Source of the DNA: Pelagicoccus sp. SDUM812005
GTDB taxonomy: Bacteria > Verrucomicrobiota > Verrucomicrobiia > Opitutales > Opitutaceae
DNA length: 64,000 nucleotides
Direction of reading: 5' to 3'
Assembly (NCBI RefSeq): GCF_031127875.1
Contig: NZ_JARXIA010000003.1
Location: forward strand, 1-64,000
A program made the position numbers and the translations under genes. The notes beneath the pieces are model-generated. The model did no database searches. It saw only the letters and a program-made list of their open reading frames with translations, and was not told the DNA's origin. This document shows positions 18,006 through 26,547 of this stretch, piece by piece; the stretch's first letter is position 1, and every line of letters begins with the position of its first letter.

Positions 18006-18674
18006 TTATTTCGTTTGTTCGCAGGCGGATTCGATATGGGTCCGCATGGCGCGTTTGGCGGCGGCGGGATCGGATTGCTCGATCGCGCTCAGGATTGCGG
18101 CATGTTGCTTGATCGACTTGTTTACCCCGACGGCTGCGAGCGTTTGGGTTCGATTTTCGGTTTCCAAGTCAGCCACCGCTGAGAGCATCAGGGTCAGGAC
18201 TTGGTTGTCGGCCAGTTCGGCAATGTACCGGTGGAAGGCGATGTCATGCTCGACCTGTTCCTCGTAATTGGGGGCTTCCACCATGTTCTGGTGGATGGCT
18301 TGCAGCTTTTTGAGCAACCTCGGTTGCGTGGGAGCTCGTTCGGCGGCCCAGGCCGCGATTTGCGGTTCGACGAGCAGTCTCAAGTCGGAGAATTGGCGTA
18401 TGCGGTCCTTGGAGGGCGGCAGCTCTTTTTCCAGCAGCGCCTTGATGGGGGCGTTGGGGAGGTGCACGACTTTGACTCCGACGCCATGGATCGGCTCCAG
18501 GTAGCCTTGGATTTGCAATTGCTTGATGGCTTCGCGAAGGAGGGGGCGGCTGATCTCCAGCTCCTGGGCGAGAGAGCGCTCCGGCGGCAGCCAGTTTCGT
18601 TCGGGCCCGGCGTACTTTTTCAGCAAGAGCTGGGTTACGTCTTTGATCCGGTTTTGCTTGGTATTGGCGATCAT
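18006..18674 (-). CDS. FadR-subfamily GntR transcriptional regulator of the glycolate operon
   Basis: 222 residues. The N-terminal winged helix has the GntR pattern LPPERSLAQELEISRPLLREAIKQL. The C-terminal FCD domain is all-helical and carries metal/ligand residues (DLRLLVEP, HDIAFHRYIAE, QHAAILSAIE). Family members commonly sense 2-hydroxy acids or related carboxylates. It heads the glcD-glcF operon. Three TGGTCnGACCA-type palindromes, the expected FadR-subfamily site, lie about 150-210 bp upstream and probably bind this protein. Confidence 0.9.
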   Translation of the reverse strand: MIANTKQNRIKDVTQLLLKKYAGPERNWLPPERSLAQELEISRPLLREAIKQLQIQGYLEPIHGVGVKVVHLPNAPIKALLEKELPPSKDRIRQFSDLRLLVEPQIAAWAAERAPTQPRLLKKLQAIHQNMVEAPNYEEQVEHDIAFHRYIAELADNQVLTLMLSAVADLETENRTQTLAAVGVNKSIKQHAAILSAIEQSDPAAAKRAMRTHIESACEQTK

Positions 18675-18826
18675 AGGAAGGGAGGAAGGATTAGGCTAGG
18701 GGGTGCTTGGCAAAAGAGAGGGCGAGCACCGTCTGGAGGGCGACGCAAGAGACGATCCGCGGTAAGGGAGGACCCCGCCTTTGCCAGTCCAGTCGGGCTT
18801 TGGCTAGCAGCTTTGGGTTTGTGTAT

Positions 18827-18841
18827 AGTGGTCAGACCACT
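18827..18841. promoter_or_regulatory. FadR-type operator 1
   Basis: AGTGGTCAGACCACT is a perfect 15-bp palindrome centred at 18834. Its core TGGTCAGACCA matches the FadR-subfamily pattern TGGTnnnACCA. It is the nearest of three sites to the regulator gene. Confidence 0.75.
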
Positions 18842-18847
18842 GTATTG

Positions 18848-18862
18848 AGTGGTCTGACCAAT
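18848..18862. promoter_or_regulatory. FadR-type operator 2
   Basis: AGTGGTCTGACCAAT, core TGGTCTGACCA, is centred at 18855, 21 bp from site 1, two helical turns away and on the same DNA face. Confidence 0.72.
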
Positions 18863-18867
18863 GGCTG

Positions 18868-18882
18868 AGAGGTCAGACCACT
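18868..18882. promoter_or_regulatory. FadR-type operator 3
   Basis: AGAGGTCAGACCACT, core GGTCAGACC, is centred at 18875, 20 bp from site 2. The left half has one mismatch, so it is the weakest of the three. Confidence 0.7.
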
Positions 18883-18936
18883 GGGAAGAGGCTGTCAATG
18901 GTGTTCTGTTGAAGGGAGAAGGGGATGGCTCTAATG

Positions 18937-18984
18937 TTGGTTGGTTGGTTGGTTGGTTGGTTGGTTGGTTGGTTGGTTGGTTGG
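18937..18984. repeat. (TTGG)12 tetranucleotide microsatellite
   Basis: Twelve uninterrupted TTGG units (CCAA on the other strand) lie between the operator cluster and the oxidoreductase gene that begins at 19134. The rest of the 460-bp spacer (18675-19133) holds the three operators and no convincing gene. Confidence 0.97.
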
Positions 18985-19133
18985 TCGAAGGCCGAGAGGG
19001 GGAGCGCTTTTATGTGGGGGGGCAGTTGAGGTGGGTGGGCTTCGACTGGAGTGAGAGCTTGGCCGGTTAGCTGGTATTTCTTGCGCGGAATGCGTTTGAG
19101 CCGTCGCGATAAGTCTGAGAGCGTCCTTCGTCT

Positions 19134-20213
19134 ATGGTTAAGCTTGCAGTTATCGGAACTGGGGGGATGGCCCATCACCAAGTGGAGTCGTTCGGTAAAA
19201 TCGAAAATTGCGCCGTGGTGGCGGCTTGCGATATCGACGAAAAGCGCGTTTTGGATTTCGCGAAGAAGTTCGCCATTCCGGCTGTGTATACGGATGTGGA
19301 TCGTCTCTTGGCGGAGGTGGAATGCGACGCGGTATCGATCGTAACGCCCGATGCCTATCATCACCCGCTGGCCCTGAAGGCGATCGCCGCGGGCAAGCAT
19401 GTGCTCTGCGAGAAGCCGCTGGCTTTGAACGCGGAGGATGCGTGGGAGATGAGCAAAGCGGCGGTAGCGGCAGGGGTGATTAACATGGTGAACTTTTCCT
19501 ACCGGAACAGTTCGGCGATCCAGATGGCGGCAAAGCTGGCTCGTCGTGGCGAGTTGGGGACGATTCGCCATGTGCATGCCTATTACTTGCAAAGCTGGCT
19601 GGCCCAGGACGAATGGAATTTCTGGGAAACCAGTCCTCAATGGCTTTGGCGTCTTTCGACTAAGGCAGGCAGCATGGGGGTGCTGGGCGATATTGGCGTG
19701 CATATTCTGGATTTCGCCGGTTTGCCGGTGGGAGGCTTTGAGAGCGTTCATTGCAAGCTGAAGACCTTCGACAAGGGGGATGGGAATACGATGGGTGGCT
19801 ACGAGTTGGATGCTAACGACTCCGCAATCATTACGGCAGAGTTCGCCAATGGCGCTTTAGGGACGATCCACACCACGCGTTGGGCACAGCCGCACATCAA
19901 TTCGCTTCGCCTCAATGTCTACGGGGACAAGGCTTCCATCGAGATTGATCTGGACGAAAGCTACTCGAGCTTGAAGATTAGCCGTATTCTTGGCCGCAAG
20001 GCGATGGATTGGGAAACGCTGGATTGCGGCGTGACTCCGACGAATTTCGAACGCTTTGTCGCTGCAGTGGAAACAGGAGTTCAGGATCAGCCGGACTTCG
20101 CTCGCGGGGCCGAAATCCAGAGCGTGCTCGACGCCTGCTTCGAGTCCGACAGGAACGATAAGACCGTGGTCCTCCCGAAAAACGATACCCGAAAAGAAAA
20201 TGTCACTAAATAA
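19134..20213 (+). CDS. Gfo/Idh/MocA-family oxidoreductase
   Basis: 359 residues. The N-terminal Rossmann fold starts KLAVIGTGGMAHHQVESF, and the family EKP motif is CEKPLALNAEDAW. A C-terminal alpha/beta substrate domain includes GSMGVLGDIGVHILDF, where the conserved DxxxH is visible. These enzymes oxidise or reduce sugars, inositols and related polyols with NAD(P). The stop overlaps the start of a sugar isomerase-type gene by 14 bp, so the two probably act in one catabolic route. The substrate is not deducible. Confidence 0.9.
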   Translation: MVKLAVIGTGGMAHHQVESFGKIENCAVVAACDIDEKRVLDFAKKFAIPAVYTDVDRLLAEVECDAVSIVTPDAYHHPLALKAIAAGKHVLCEKPLALNAEDAWEMSKAAVAAGVINMVNFSYRNSSAIQMAAKLARRGELGTIRHVHAYYLQSWLAQDEWNFWETSPQWLWRLSTKAGSMGVLGDIGVHILDFAGLPVGGFESVHCKLKTFDKGDGNTMGGYELDANDSAIITAEFANGALGTIHTTRWAQPHINSLRLNVYGDKASIEIDLDESYSSLKISRILGRKAMDWETLDCGVTPTNFERFVAAVETGVQDQPDFARGAEIQSVLDACFESDRNDKTVVLPKNDTRKENVTK

Positions 20214-21105
20214 CGAATACGATATTCGCATCGGCACCTTGGCTGGCAAGGGCCAGCAAACTGCTGACTACGTCAAGGCTATCTTGCCGCATGGATTCGA
20301 GTCCTTCCAGGTCAACTTTTGGCAGTCGCTCGGAGAGGTTGACTTGCCGCGCCTGGCTGAGGACTGTTGCAAGGCTCTGGAGGGCAGCGACGCGATCGTC
20401 TCGACCCTAGGCATGTACGGAAACCCATTGGGCGACGGAGAGGACGACGAGAAGACGCGCGAAGGTTGGCGTCAGTGCATCGACAACGCCCATCTTTTCG
20501 GCACGGACTTGGTCTGTGGTTTCGCGGGGCGGGTGAGGGATGTGCCGGTGCCGGAGTCCATCGATCGCTACGTGGAGGTTTTCGGGGAATTGTCCCGGCG
20601 AGCCGCGGACAAGGGAGTGCGCATTGCTTTCGAAAATTGCCCGATGGGTGGAAACTGGCTACGCGGCGACTGGAATATCGCTTTCAATCCGGCGGCTTGG
20701 GAGCTGATGTTCGACGCTTTGCCGGTCGACAATATCGGCCTGGAATGGGAGCCCTGCCACCAGATGGGTCAGCTCATCGAGCCGCTGCCGCAGCTTCGCA
20801 AGTACGTGAGCAAGGTTTTCCACGTGCATGGCAAGGATGCGAGCAACTATCCGGAGGTGATCCGCGAGTTTGGAGTGGATGGGCCGAAGCCGTTCTCCGA
20901 GCATCGGCATCCAGGATTTGGGGACAGCAACTGGACGGATATTATCAGCGAGCTGCGTCGCGGTGGATACAAGGGGACGATCGACATCGAAGGATGGCAC
21001 GACCCTGTTTACGTGGGAGATCTGGAGATGACGGGGCAGGTGCATTCCTTGAACTATCTGAAGTCCTGTCGCGGCAAGTACGTTGCCAATCCTGAAGGCT
21101 TTTAG
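20200..21105 (+). CDS. Sugar phosphate isomerase/epimerase-type TIM barrel protein
   Basis: 301 residues from ATG 20200, inside the last codons of the upstream oxidoreductase. It is a xylose isomerase-like TIM barrel. Expected metal ligands occur in IAFENCPMGG (Glu), IGLEWEPCHQMG (Glu/His), FHVHGKDA (His) and TIDIEGWHDP (Glu). Members isomerise, epimerise or dehydrate sugars and inositols. Overlap with the MocA enzyme suggests sequential steps on one substrate. Confidence 0.87.
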   Translation: MSLNNEYDIRIGTLAGKGQQTADYVKAILPHGFESFQVNFWQSLGEVDLPRLAEDCCKALEGSDAIVSTLGMYGNPLGDGEDDEKTREGWRQCIDNAHLFGTDLVCGFAGRVRDVPVPESIDRYVEVFGELSRRAADKGVRIAFENCPMGGNWLRGDWNIAFNPAAWELMFDALPVDNIGLEWEPCHQMGQLIEPLPQLRKYVSKVFHVHGKDASNYPEVIREFGVDGPKPFSEHRHPGFGDSNWTDIISELRRGGYKGTIDIEGWHDPVYVGDLEMTGQVHSLNYLKSCRGKYVANPEGF

Positions 21106-21120
21106 CCGGAGCGCCGCAGG

Positions 21121-21145
21121 CGACCTCGCCGCGCACGCGAGGTCG
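21121..21145. terminator. GC-rich hairpin between convergent genes
   Basis: CGACCTCG (21121-21128) pairs with CGAGGTCG (21138-21145) around a 9-nt loop, in the 69-bp gap between two convergent genes. There is no T tract, so it may be a weak terminator or a REP-like element. Confidence 0.35.
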
Positions 21146-21174
21146 GTGCAGCTTGGTGTTTGCGACCGCCGGTC

Positions 21175-21903
21175 CTAAGTATTCTTGGCCCAGTGGGCGA
21201 GCACGGCAAGGGCGGGGGCTTTGACGAGATCGTTGAAGGAGTGGTCGCCGCCTTCGATCTTCTGGAAGGTTACGTTTGCTTTGCCGAGGGCGTCAATGGA
21301 TTCGCTGTCCTTTATAGGAACGACGTCGTCGGCCTCGCAATGGAGCAGTAGCCAAGGAACGGATACTGACTTGGCGGCGTCCAGGACGCTGCCAATGGTC
21401 TCGCAGAGATCGGTCATGAAGGCTTGGCTGAGCGGGCAACTTTCCTCTTCCCACATGAGGCCTTGGTCGGGCGTTTCCTCGCCGAATTCGGTGAGGGCGA
21501 AGGTTTTGGTGTCGACCATGCCGGCTAGGGAAACGAGGCGCTGGATTCGCGGATCCTTGGCGGCTCGCAGGACTCCGACGGCGGCGCCCATGGAGTGTCC
21601 GACGTAGGCGATCTTGCGCTCGGGTATCGCGTCTAGGACGGAGCCGAGGTCCTCGACTTCCTTGCTAATGGTTGAGTCTTGGAAGCGGCCTTCCGAGTCG
21701 CCGTTTCCGGAGAAGGAGAATGCGAGGGTGTCGAAGCCGGCGGCGTTGAGGGCCTTGGCGGCGTCGACGACGATGGGCCGATCCTTGTTGCCGGTGACTC
21801 CATGGGCGATCAAGTAGAGCCACTCGCTCGGCTTTTGCGGGTCGGCTTGCTGGTAGCTGTAGTCGATCCGTTCTTGGTGGGCGTTTCGAATGGTGTCGAA
21901 CAT
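21175..21903 (-). CDS. Alpha/beta hydrolase
   Basis: 242 residues. The nucleophile elbow is AYVGHSMGAAVG (Ser), with likely acid CEADDVVP (Asp) and base EGGDHSFND (His). The cap is short, as in serine aminopeptidase S33/dienelactone-type esterases. There is no signal peptide. It lies 24 bp from the 3-hydroxyisobutyrate dehydrogenase-like gene on the same strand. Substrate unknown; an ester released during sugar breakdown is possible. Confidence 0.85.
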   Translation of the reverse strand: MFDTIRNAHQERIDYSYQQADPQKPSEWLYLIAHGVTGNKDRPIVVDAAKALNAAGFDTLAFSFSGNGDSEGRFQDSTISKEVEDLGSVLDAIPERKIAYVGHSMGAAVGVLRAAKDPRIQRLVSLAGMVDTKTFALTEFGEETPDQGLMWEEESCPLSQAFMTDLCETIGSVLDAAKSVSVPWLLLHCEADDVVPIKDSESIDALGKANVTFQKIEGGDHSFNDLVKAPALAVLAHWAKNT

Positions 21904-21927
21904 GTGGATACGTGGCGTTGGCTGGGG

Positions 21928-22818
21928 CTACTCGCTGCCGCGGCGGCCGGGGAAGGTGAGTTCCGCGATTCCGGATTTGTCCAGTTCGCCCAAGCCAAGC
22001 TCGCAGAGCTTGTTGTATTGTTCCAGGGTCGCCTGGGCGAGCGGCATGGATACGCCTTTCGACTTGGCGAGCTCGAGGGCGATTCCGGAGTCCTTGGCGG
22101 CGTGGGCGGCGGAGAAGAAGCAGTCGTGGTCGCGGTTTAGCATGTCTTCGGAGTCGGTCTCGAGCACGCGGGAGTTGGCTCCGGTTTGGCTGAAGACTTT
22201 GCAGAGCATCTCGAGGTCGATCCCGAGGGCGGCGCCCAGTCCGAGCCCTTCGGCGAGGGCCGCGGTGTTGATGTTCATGACCATGTTGACGAGGGCCTTG
22301 ACTTCGGAGGCCTTGCCGGAGGGGCCGACGTAGGTGAGGGCTTTGCTGAGGTCGTCGAGCAGAGGCTTGGCCGCTTCGAACTCGGATTTCTGTCCGCCGA
22401 TCATCAGGTAGAGCTCGCCGTTGCGGGCTTGGGGAATGGAGGACGCCATGCAGCCCTCGAGCGTTTTGGCGCCGACTTTGGCAGCGGCGTTTTCGAGCTC
22501 GATATGGATTTCGGGAGTGAGGGTGGCGCAGTTGATGAAGAGCTTGCCGTCGGCTCCGGCGAAGAGGTTGTCCTCGCCGTAGAAGATGGAGCGCATGGCG
22601 GCGTCGTTGGTCACGACCGTGAGGATGACATCGGCCCGCTCGGTGACCTCGGCTAGGCTGGAGCAGGCATGGGAGCCGATCTCGCTGGCGAGTTCCTGGG
22701 CGAGGTCCTGGTTGATGTCGTAGAGGGCGGCGACTTGGTAGCCTTTGTCCTTGAGGCAGCGAGCCATGTTGCCGCCCATGCGGCCGAGTCCGACGAATCC
22801 GATCTTCTTGTCTTTCAT
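21928..22818 (-). CDS. NAD(P)-dependent 3-hydroxyisobutyrate dehydrogenase-family oxidoreductase
   Basis: 296 residues. The Rossmann motif is IGFVGLGRMGGNMARCL, and the catalytic lysine lies in GPSGKASEVKALVNMVM. The substrate region contains CMASSIPQARNGEL. Family members include 3-hydroxyisobutyrate, tartronate semialdehyde and GLYR-type reductases. Tartronate semialdehyde/glyoxylate reduction would fit the nearby glycolate genes, but this is only an inference. Probably cotranscribed with the hydrolase downstream. Confidence 0.88.
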   Translation of the reverse strand: MKDKKIGFVGLGRMGGNMARCLKDKGYQVAALYDINQDLAQELASEIGSHACSSLAEVTERADVILTVVTNDAAMRSIFYGEDNLFAGADGKLFINCATLTPEIHIELENAAAKVGAKTLEGCMASSIPQARNGELYLMIGGQKSEFEAAKPLLDDLSKALTYVGPSGKASEVKALVNMVMNINTAALAEGLGLGAALGIDLEMLCKVFSQTGANSRVLETDSEDMLNRDHDCFFSAAHAAKDSGIALELAKSKGVSMPLAQATLEQYNKLCELGLGELDKSGIAELTFPGRRGSE

Positions 22819-22974
22819 GCTAAAAATCCAGTGGGTTGGTTTGCTAGGTGGAAGGCAGCTTGCCTGCAGCAGGCCGGTTCGGTCAAGGATTTGGCTCCTG
22901 GGGACCGGCTTCGGATAGGGGGACGTGTATGGTCCGGCTTTGCCTGCGGCGATCTCGGGAACGCCGGATTTTAG

Positions 22975-24651
22975 CTATCTTTCCAGGCGGGCGTAGGGGC
23001 CCATCATGGCTCCGATGAAGTTCCAGGCTCGCGTGGTGGTGAGCAGGGTGGCGTCTTCGTTTCGGGCAAGGGTGAGGATCCTGCCGTCCGGCGTTTCCAA
23101 AAAGAAGGAGATGTCGGCTTTTTCGCCGACGATCCGGAGGGTGACGCTTTGGCCAGCCTCAAGGCCGCTCAGCGTTTGCGAGGCGACTACGCGGGCGGGG
23201 CCGTCCTCCGCTTTTTCGAGGAAGGCTTCGTAGCCGTGTTCCGTTTTTCGGATACCGCAGTAGTAGTGGTAGTCTTCGCGGATGAAGGCGGCGACGCCGG
23301 CGGAGGTTCCTGCTTCGGGCGCTGCGAACTGGGTGGCAGCCTGGTAGCTGGAGTGTTGCTGGCGGCGGGAGATCCAGGACAGATTTTTAAGTTCGGCGAG
23401 GGTGACGCTGCGGGGCGTGATCTTCAGCTTGCCGCCTTCGATGTTTAGCCACCTCTCCTGAGGCGTACGGAGGTACATCCACTCGTATCCAAGTTCTGGA
23501 TCGTCGAAGTCGTCCCGCCAAGCGAAGTTGCCGGTGGTGGGCGGGGTTGCCGTTTGGGTGAGAGGGAGATCGGGGCGATCGAGCTGCCAGGGGATTTCCT
23601 TTCCGCGCTCGAGGATGATGGGCCATCCTTCTTCGGTCCACTCGATGGGCAGCATGTAGACTTCGCGGCCGGTGTTGTAGAAACCGCCTTCGTAGGGACG
23701 GATCGCCAGGAAGGTGGCCCACCAGTCGCCGTTGGGCAGCTCGAGGAAGTCGGCGTGGCCGGCGGCGATGATGGGGTGCGGACGTTCGGCGGGGAGGTCG
23801 CGTTGGGTGAGGATGGGGTTGCGCTCCCAGGGGATCCACTCCTGGTCGAGGCTGCGGGTGCGGAAGATGACTTGGGAGTGCTGGATGCTGGTGCCGCCCT
23901 CGGCGCAGGTGAGGTAGTACCAGCCGTCCTTTTTGAAGATGTGGGGAGCTTCGATCCAAACCGGCTTCTGGCTCAGGTCGACGCCGCCGTTGATGATGAT
24001 TTTGCCTTCACCGACGGGTTGGTTGGTAGCGAGGTCGATTTCCCAGAGCCAAACGGCGCGGTGGCCTTCGTAGAGGGACTGGTTGCCGGGGGGAGGTCCG
24101 TTGTGGGTGAGCCAGACGCGTCCGTCGTCGTCGAAGAAGAGGGAGGGGTCGATGCCGTCGATCCAGGGGAGCTCGATGGGGTCGGACCAGGGGCCGGCGG
24201 GATCGGTGGAGGTCACGTAGAAGTTGTTGATCCCGTAGACCGAGGTCGTGATCAGGTAGAAGACGCCGTCGTGGTGGCGCAGGGTGGGGGCGAAGATGGC
24301 TTGGGAGGCGGTGAGGCCGTCGGTGCCGGTGAGCTGGCTGGGACGATCCAGGGCGTGGCCGATTTGCTGCCAGTTGACAAGGTCGCTGCTGTGGAAGATT
24401 GGCAGGCCGGGGAAGAAGGCGAAGCTGGAAGTCACCAGGTAGTAGTCGTCGCCGACGCGGCAAGAGCTGGGGTCAGGGTAGAAGCCGGCGAGGATCGGGT
24501 TCTGGAATTGTCCGCTGGGCGGCGGCGTGTCGAAGATCTCGTCGTTTCCTTGGTAGGAGAACCAGTCGAAGGCGACGGGCTGGGGGGCTGCGGCGAGGCT
24601 GCAGGCCGTGGCTAGCAGCAGGGAAGACGCGATGCTCTGGAGTGGGGTCAT
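22975..24651 (-). CDS. Secreted glycoside hydrolase family 43 (beta-xylosidase / alpha-L-arabinofuranosidase type)
   Basis: 558 residues. A signal peptide (SSLLLATACSLAAA) precedes a five-bladed beta-propeller. The GH43 triad is visible: Asp in AGFYPDPSSC (base), Asp in IDGIDPSLFFDDDG (pKa modulator) and Glu in VWIEAPHIFKKDGWYYL (acid). The C-terminal ~190 residues form a concanavalin-like beta-sandwich (EYGYEW-type start DPELGYEWMYLRTP), typical of the xylosidase branch. It should cleave xylose or arabinose from plant or algal hemicellulose outside the cytoplasm. It could work with the GH51 enzyme at 27.2 kb. Confidence 0.92.
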   Translation of the reverse strand: MTPLQSIASSLLLATACSLAAAPQPVAFDWFSYQGNDEIFDTPPPSGQFQNPILAGFYPDPSSCRVGDDYYLVTSSFAFFPGLPIFHSSDLVNWQQIGHALDRPSQLTGTDGLTASQAIFAPTLRHHDGVFYLITTSVYGINNFYVTSTDPAGPWSDPIELPWIDGIDPSLFFDDDGRVWLTHNGPPPGNQSLYEGHRAVWLWEIDLATNQPVGEGKIIINGGVDLSQKPVWIEAPHIFKKDGWYYLTCAEGGTSIQHSQVIFRTRSLDQEWIPWERNPILTQRDLPAERPHPIIAAGHADFLELPNGDWWATFLAIRPYEGGFYNTGREVYMLPIEWTEEGWPIILERGKEIPWQLDRPDLPLTQTATPPTTGNFAWRDDFDDPELGYEWMYLRTPQERWLNIEGGKLKITPRSVTLAELKNLSWISRRQQHSSYQAATQFAAPEAGTSAGVAAFIREDYHYYCGIRKTEHGYEAFLEKAEDGPARVVASQTLSGLEAGQSVTLRIVGEKADISFFLETPDGRILTLARNEDATLLTTTRAWNFIGAMMGPYARLER

Positions 24652-24868
24652 GGTGCATGAAAAGGGAATCGCGACGCGGGGCGAAGTAAACCGCGCAGGT
24701 TCGTCTCACTAAAGACCGTCGTCGGAGGAGATAGGCGAGGAAAGTGGACCGAGGTGGACAGGGACTTGCGTGATGGGCTGGGGGCTGCGTGCCAGGAGGG
24801 GCGAAGGGGAGGAGCGAGAATCGACTCGAAGCTTGCTTAGCGGATCTGCTTGGGCGGAAGTTGGGAGC

Positions 24869-25396
24869 GTGAATGCTGGCGAAGAATTGTGTTTGGCTTG
24901 TGGGATGTGCTGCGACGGCACTCTTTTCGATAACGTCCGCTTGGGGGCGGACGAAGATGCTGCCGCGGTCAAGGCCCTCGGCTTGCCGGTAAGGTTCTCT
25001 CGGGCGAAGGTCCCGGTGGCATTCTTTCGCCAGCCCTGCCGCGCCTTGGGTGCGGACTGTACCTGCAGCGTTTACGCGAACCGGCCTGCCCAGTGCCGTT
25101 CCTTCGAATGCGGAGTGTTCAAGGCCGCCGAATCTGGCGATATCGGATACGAGTCGGCTCATCGCTTGGTGAAGCAAGCTCGGAAGCGGGCGGAGCGTGC
25201 TCGCAAGCTATTGAGGAAGATGGGCGAGCGGGACGAAGGGCTCTCGCTGGGGGCTCGCTTTCGCCGCGTGCAGCGTTGGGTGGAGTCAGGGGAAGTCGAC
25301 GCAGCGGCGGGCGAGACCTTCGCGGCCCTTGGCCTGGCCATGCACCAGCTCGACTTGCTAGCCCATCGGAAGTTCTACACCGAGGAAGAGGTTTAG
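24869..25396 (+). CDS. YkgJ-family cysteine cluster protein
   Basis: About 175 residues from GTG 24869. An extension to GTG 24770 or ATG 24773 is open but looks non-conserved. Eight cysteines fit the family: CLACGMCCDGTLF near the start, then CRALGADCTCSVYANRPAQCRSF. These proteins are thought to bind an Fe-S cluster or zinc; their role is not established. The C-terminal half is helical and basic (RLVKQARKRAERARKLL). It stands alone before the AT-rich insert. Confidence 0.78.
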   Translation: MNAGEELCLACGMCCDGTLFDNVRLGADEDAAAVKALGLPVRFSRAKVPVAFFRQPCRALGADCTCSVYANRPAQCRSFECGVFKAAESGDIGYESAHRLVKQARKRAERARKLLRKMGERDEGLSLGARFRRVQRWVESGEVDAAAGETFAALGLAMHQLDLLAHRKFYTEEEV

Positions 25397-25516
25397 GACG
25401 GGGTTCGGCTGCAGTGCTGAGCGGACTGTCTATGGAAACGTATATATCCTTCCTCTGGGAGGCTGTTGGATGACAAAGGGTAAAGATTGACGCTTTTCGG
25501 GCCACATTGGAAATAT

Positions 25517-26071
25517 TTATAGTATTGCTTTATATACATCGGTATCCGAAAAAATCGAGAAATCTATTGGATTCTCGGCGTAAGGGTTCTGATAAATTGT
25601 CATCTTTATGCCAGTAGTGCGCTTGCTTTCGAGTACCGCGAGCGCTGAGATGTAGGTTTTGTTCTCTTCACTGAATTTTCTATCTCTTCTTATCGAGCGA
25701 ATCGTTGGAAGCTTCTTCGTAACCCCAACCCAATACTGCGTGCCTCCGAACATTGCGGCTTCTATATGTTCTCTCTCCAATAGGTAGTGATTAGAAAAAT
25801 CCATAGCCACCAGAATAGTTGGGATGTTCTCATCCGAAAAGAATCGTAGCTGTTTTTTTGCACTTTCGATCGTCTTTCCTAGCTGGACTCCGTGTAACGG
25901 AGAGCCAAGTTTTTGGATTTCCTTTATTTCACAGCCTATTTTAACTCCTTTTATATGGACGTAGTAATCAGGCCTCTTTTCACCTTGTCTTTTTGATTCG
26001 AGTATTTGCTCGAGTGAGTAACCTCGAGCTTCACAATACTCTTCAAACGTCTTTTCCGAATCAGTTTTCAT
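25517..26071 (-). CDS. Orphan protein with PD-(D/E)XK nuclease-like core
   Basis: 184 residues with no full-length family that I recognise. Residues ~30-52 (GEKRPDYYVHIKGVKIGCEIKEIQ region) read as a PD-(D/E)XK core: PD, then ~15 residues to EIKE. An upstream helix FEEYCEARGYSLEQI is also usual for small nuclease folds. No methyltransferase or specificity partner is adjacent. Base composition is much richer in A+T than neighbouring genes, which suggests acquisition by transfer. It could be a solitary nuclease, a damaged restriction enzyme, or a protein using the fold without cutting. Confidence 0.6.
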   Translation of the reverse strand: MKTDSEKTFEEYCEARGYSLEQILESKRQGEKRPDYYVHIKGVKIGCEIKEIQKLGSPLHGVQLGKTIESAKKQLRFFSDENIPTILVAMDFSNHYLLEREHIEAAMFGGTQYWVGVTKKLPTIRSIRRDRKFSEENKTYISALAVLESKRTTGIKMTIYQNPYAENPIDFSIFSDTDVYKAIL

Positions 26072-26138
26072 TATCCAACGCAGATTACAGGCGGCGAGCG
26101 CGTGCGCTCGTTGTTTGCGACTTGTTAGTGTTTTCTTT

Positions 26139-26534
26139 TCATGGGTCGAATGTGACTGGAACTCTAATCAGTGAGTTTACGGGTTCGCCTTCATTTAGTG
26201 CAGGAAGGAACCTCATCTTTCCAACTGCGAGGAGTGCTGACTTGCCAAACTCTTCATGTGTGGCTGTAACAAGCTTCAATTTCGTAGGAACGCCTTCGTA
26301 AGTGACAACGGTTTCGATAACTGCTTCGCCAGTAATCTTTTTCTTTCTTAAGTTCTCTGGGTACGGCGGAGCAATGGAGACGATGACAAGGGGTTCAAGC
26401 GTTTTGCGAGATTCGATCGCTCGTCTGTGCGTCTCCACTTTTTGGTGATAGGTTTGATCCTGTTCCTTTTCCTTGGACGCATGCAGCTCTCCTGACAATA
26501 AAAGTGTGGCATGAGCTATAGCAGCTAACCTCAA
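26139..26534 (-). CDS. Small TonB C-terminal-domain protein, start apparently frameshifted
   Basis: About 131 residues from TTG 26534. The C-terminal ~90 residues match a TonB energy-transducer domain (PPYPENLRKKKITGEAVIETVVTYEG...LPALNEGEPVNSLIRVPVTF). It lacks the usual Pro-rich spanner. Upstream, ATG 26547 is followed by eight A residues (complement of 26537-26544). With seven A the frame would read MKKILRLAAIAHATLLLSG, a good signal peptide joined in phase; with eight it is out of frame. Either the tract is a one-base error or slippage site, or translation begins at the weak TTG. It lies in the AT-rich insert. Confidence 0.6.
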   Translation of the reverse strand: MRLAAIAHATLLLSGELHASKEKEQDQTYHQKVETHRRAIESRKTLEPLVIVSIAPPYPENLRKKKITGEAVIETVVTYEGVPTKLKLVTATHEEFGKSALLAVGKMRFLPALNEGEPVNSLIRVPVTFDP

Positions 26535-26547
26535 GATTTTTTTTCAT

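Noticed and set aside
18861-19070. Short frame with GWLV repeats
   Set aside because: The repeat peptide comes only from the TTGG tract; its start overlaps operator DNA and no family is recognisable. Kept only as a possibility in the microsatellite finding.
18873-19751. Minus-strand frame opposite the MocA gene with PTNQ repeats
   Set aside because: It is antisense to a clear oxidoreductase and contains the microsatellite; no independent support.
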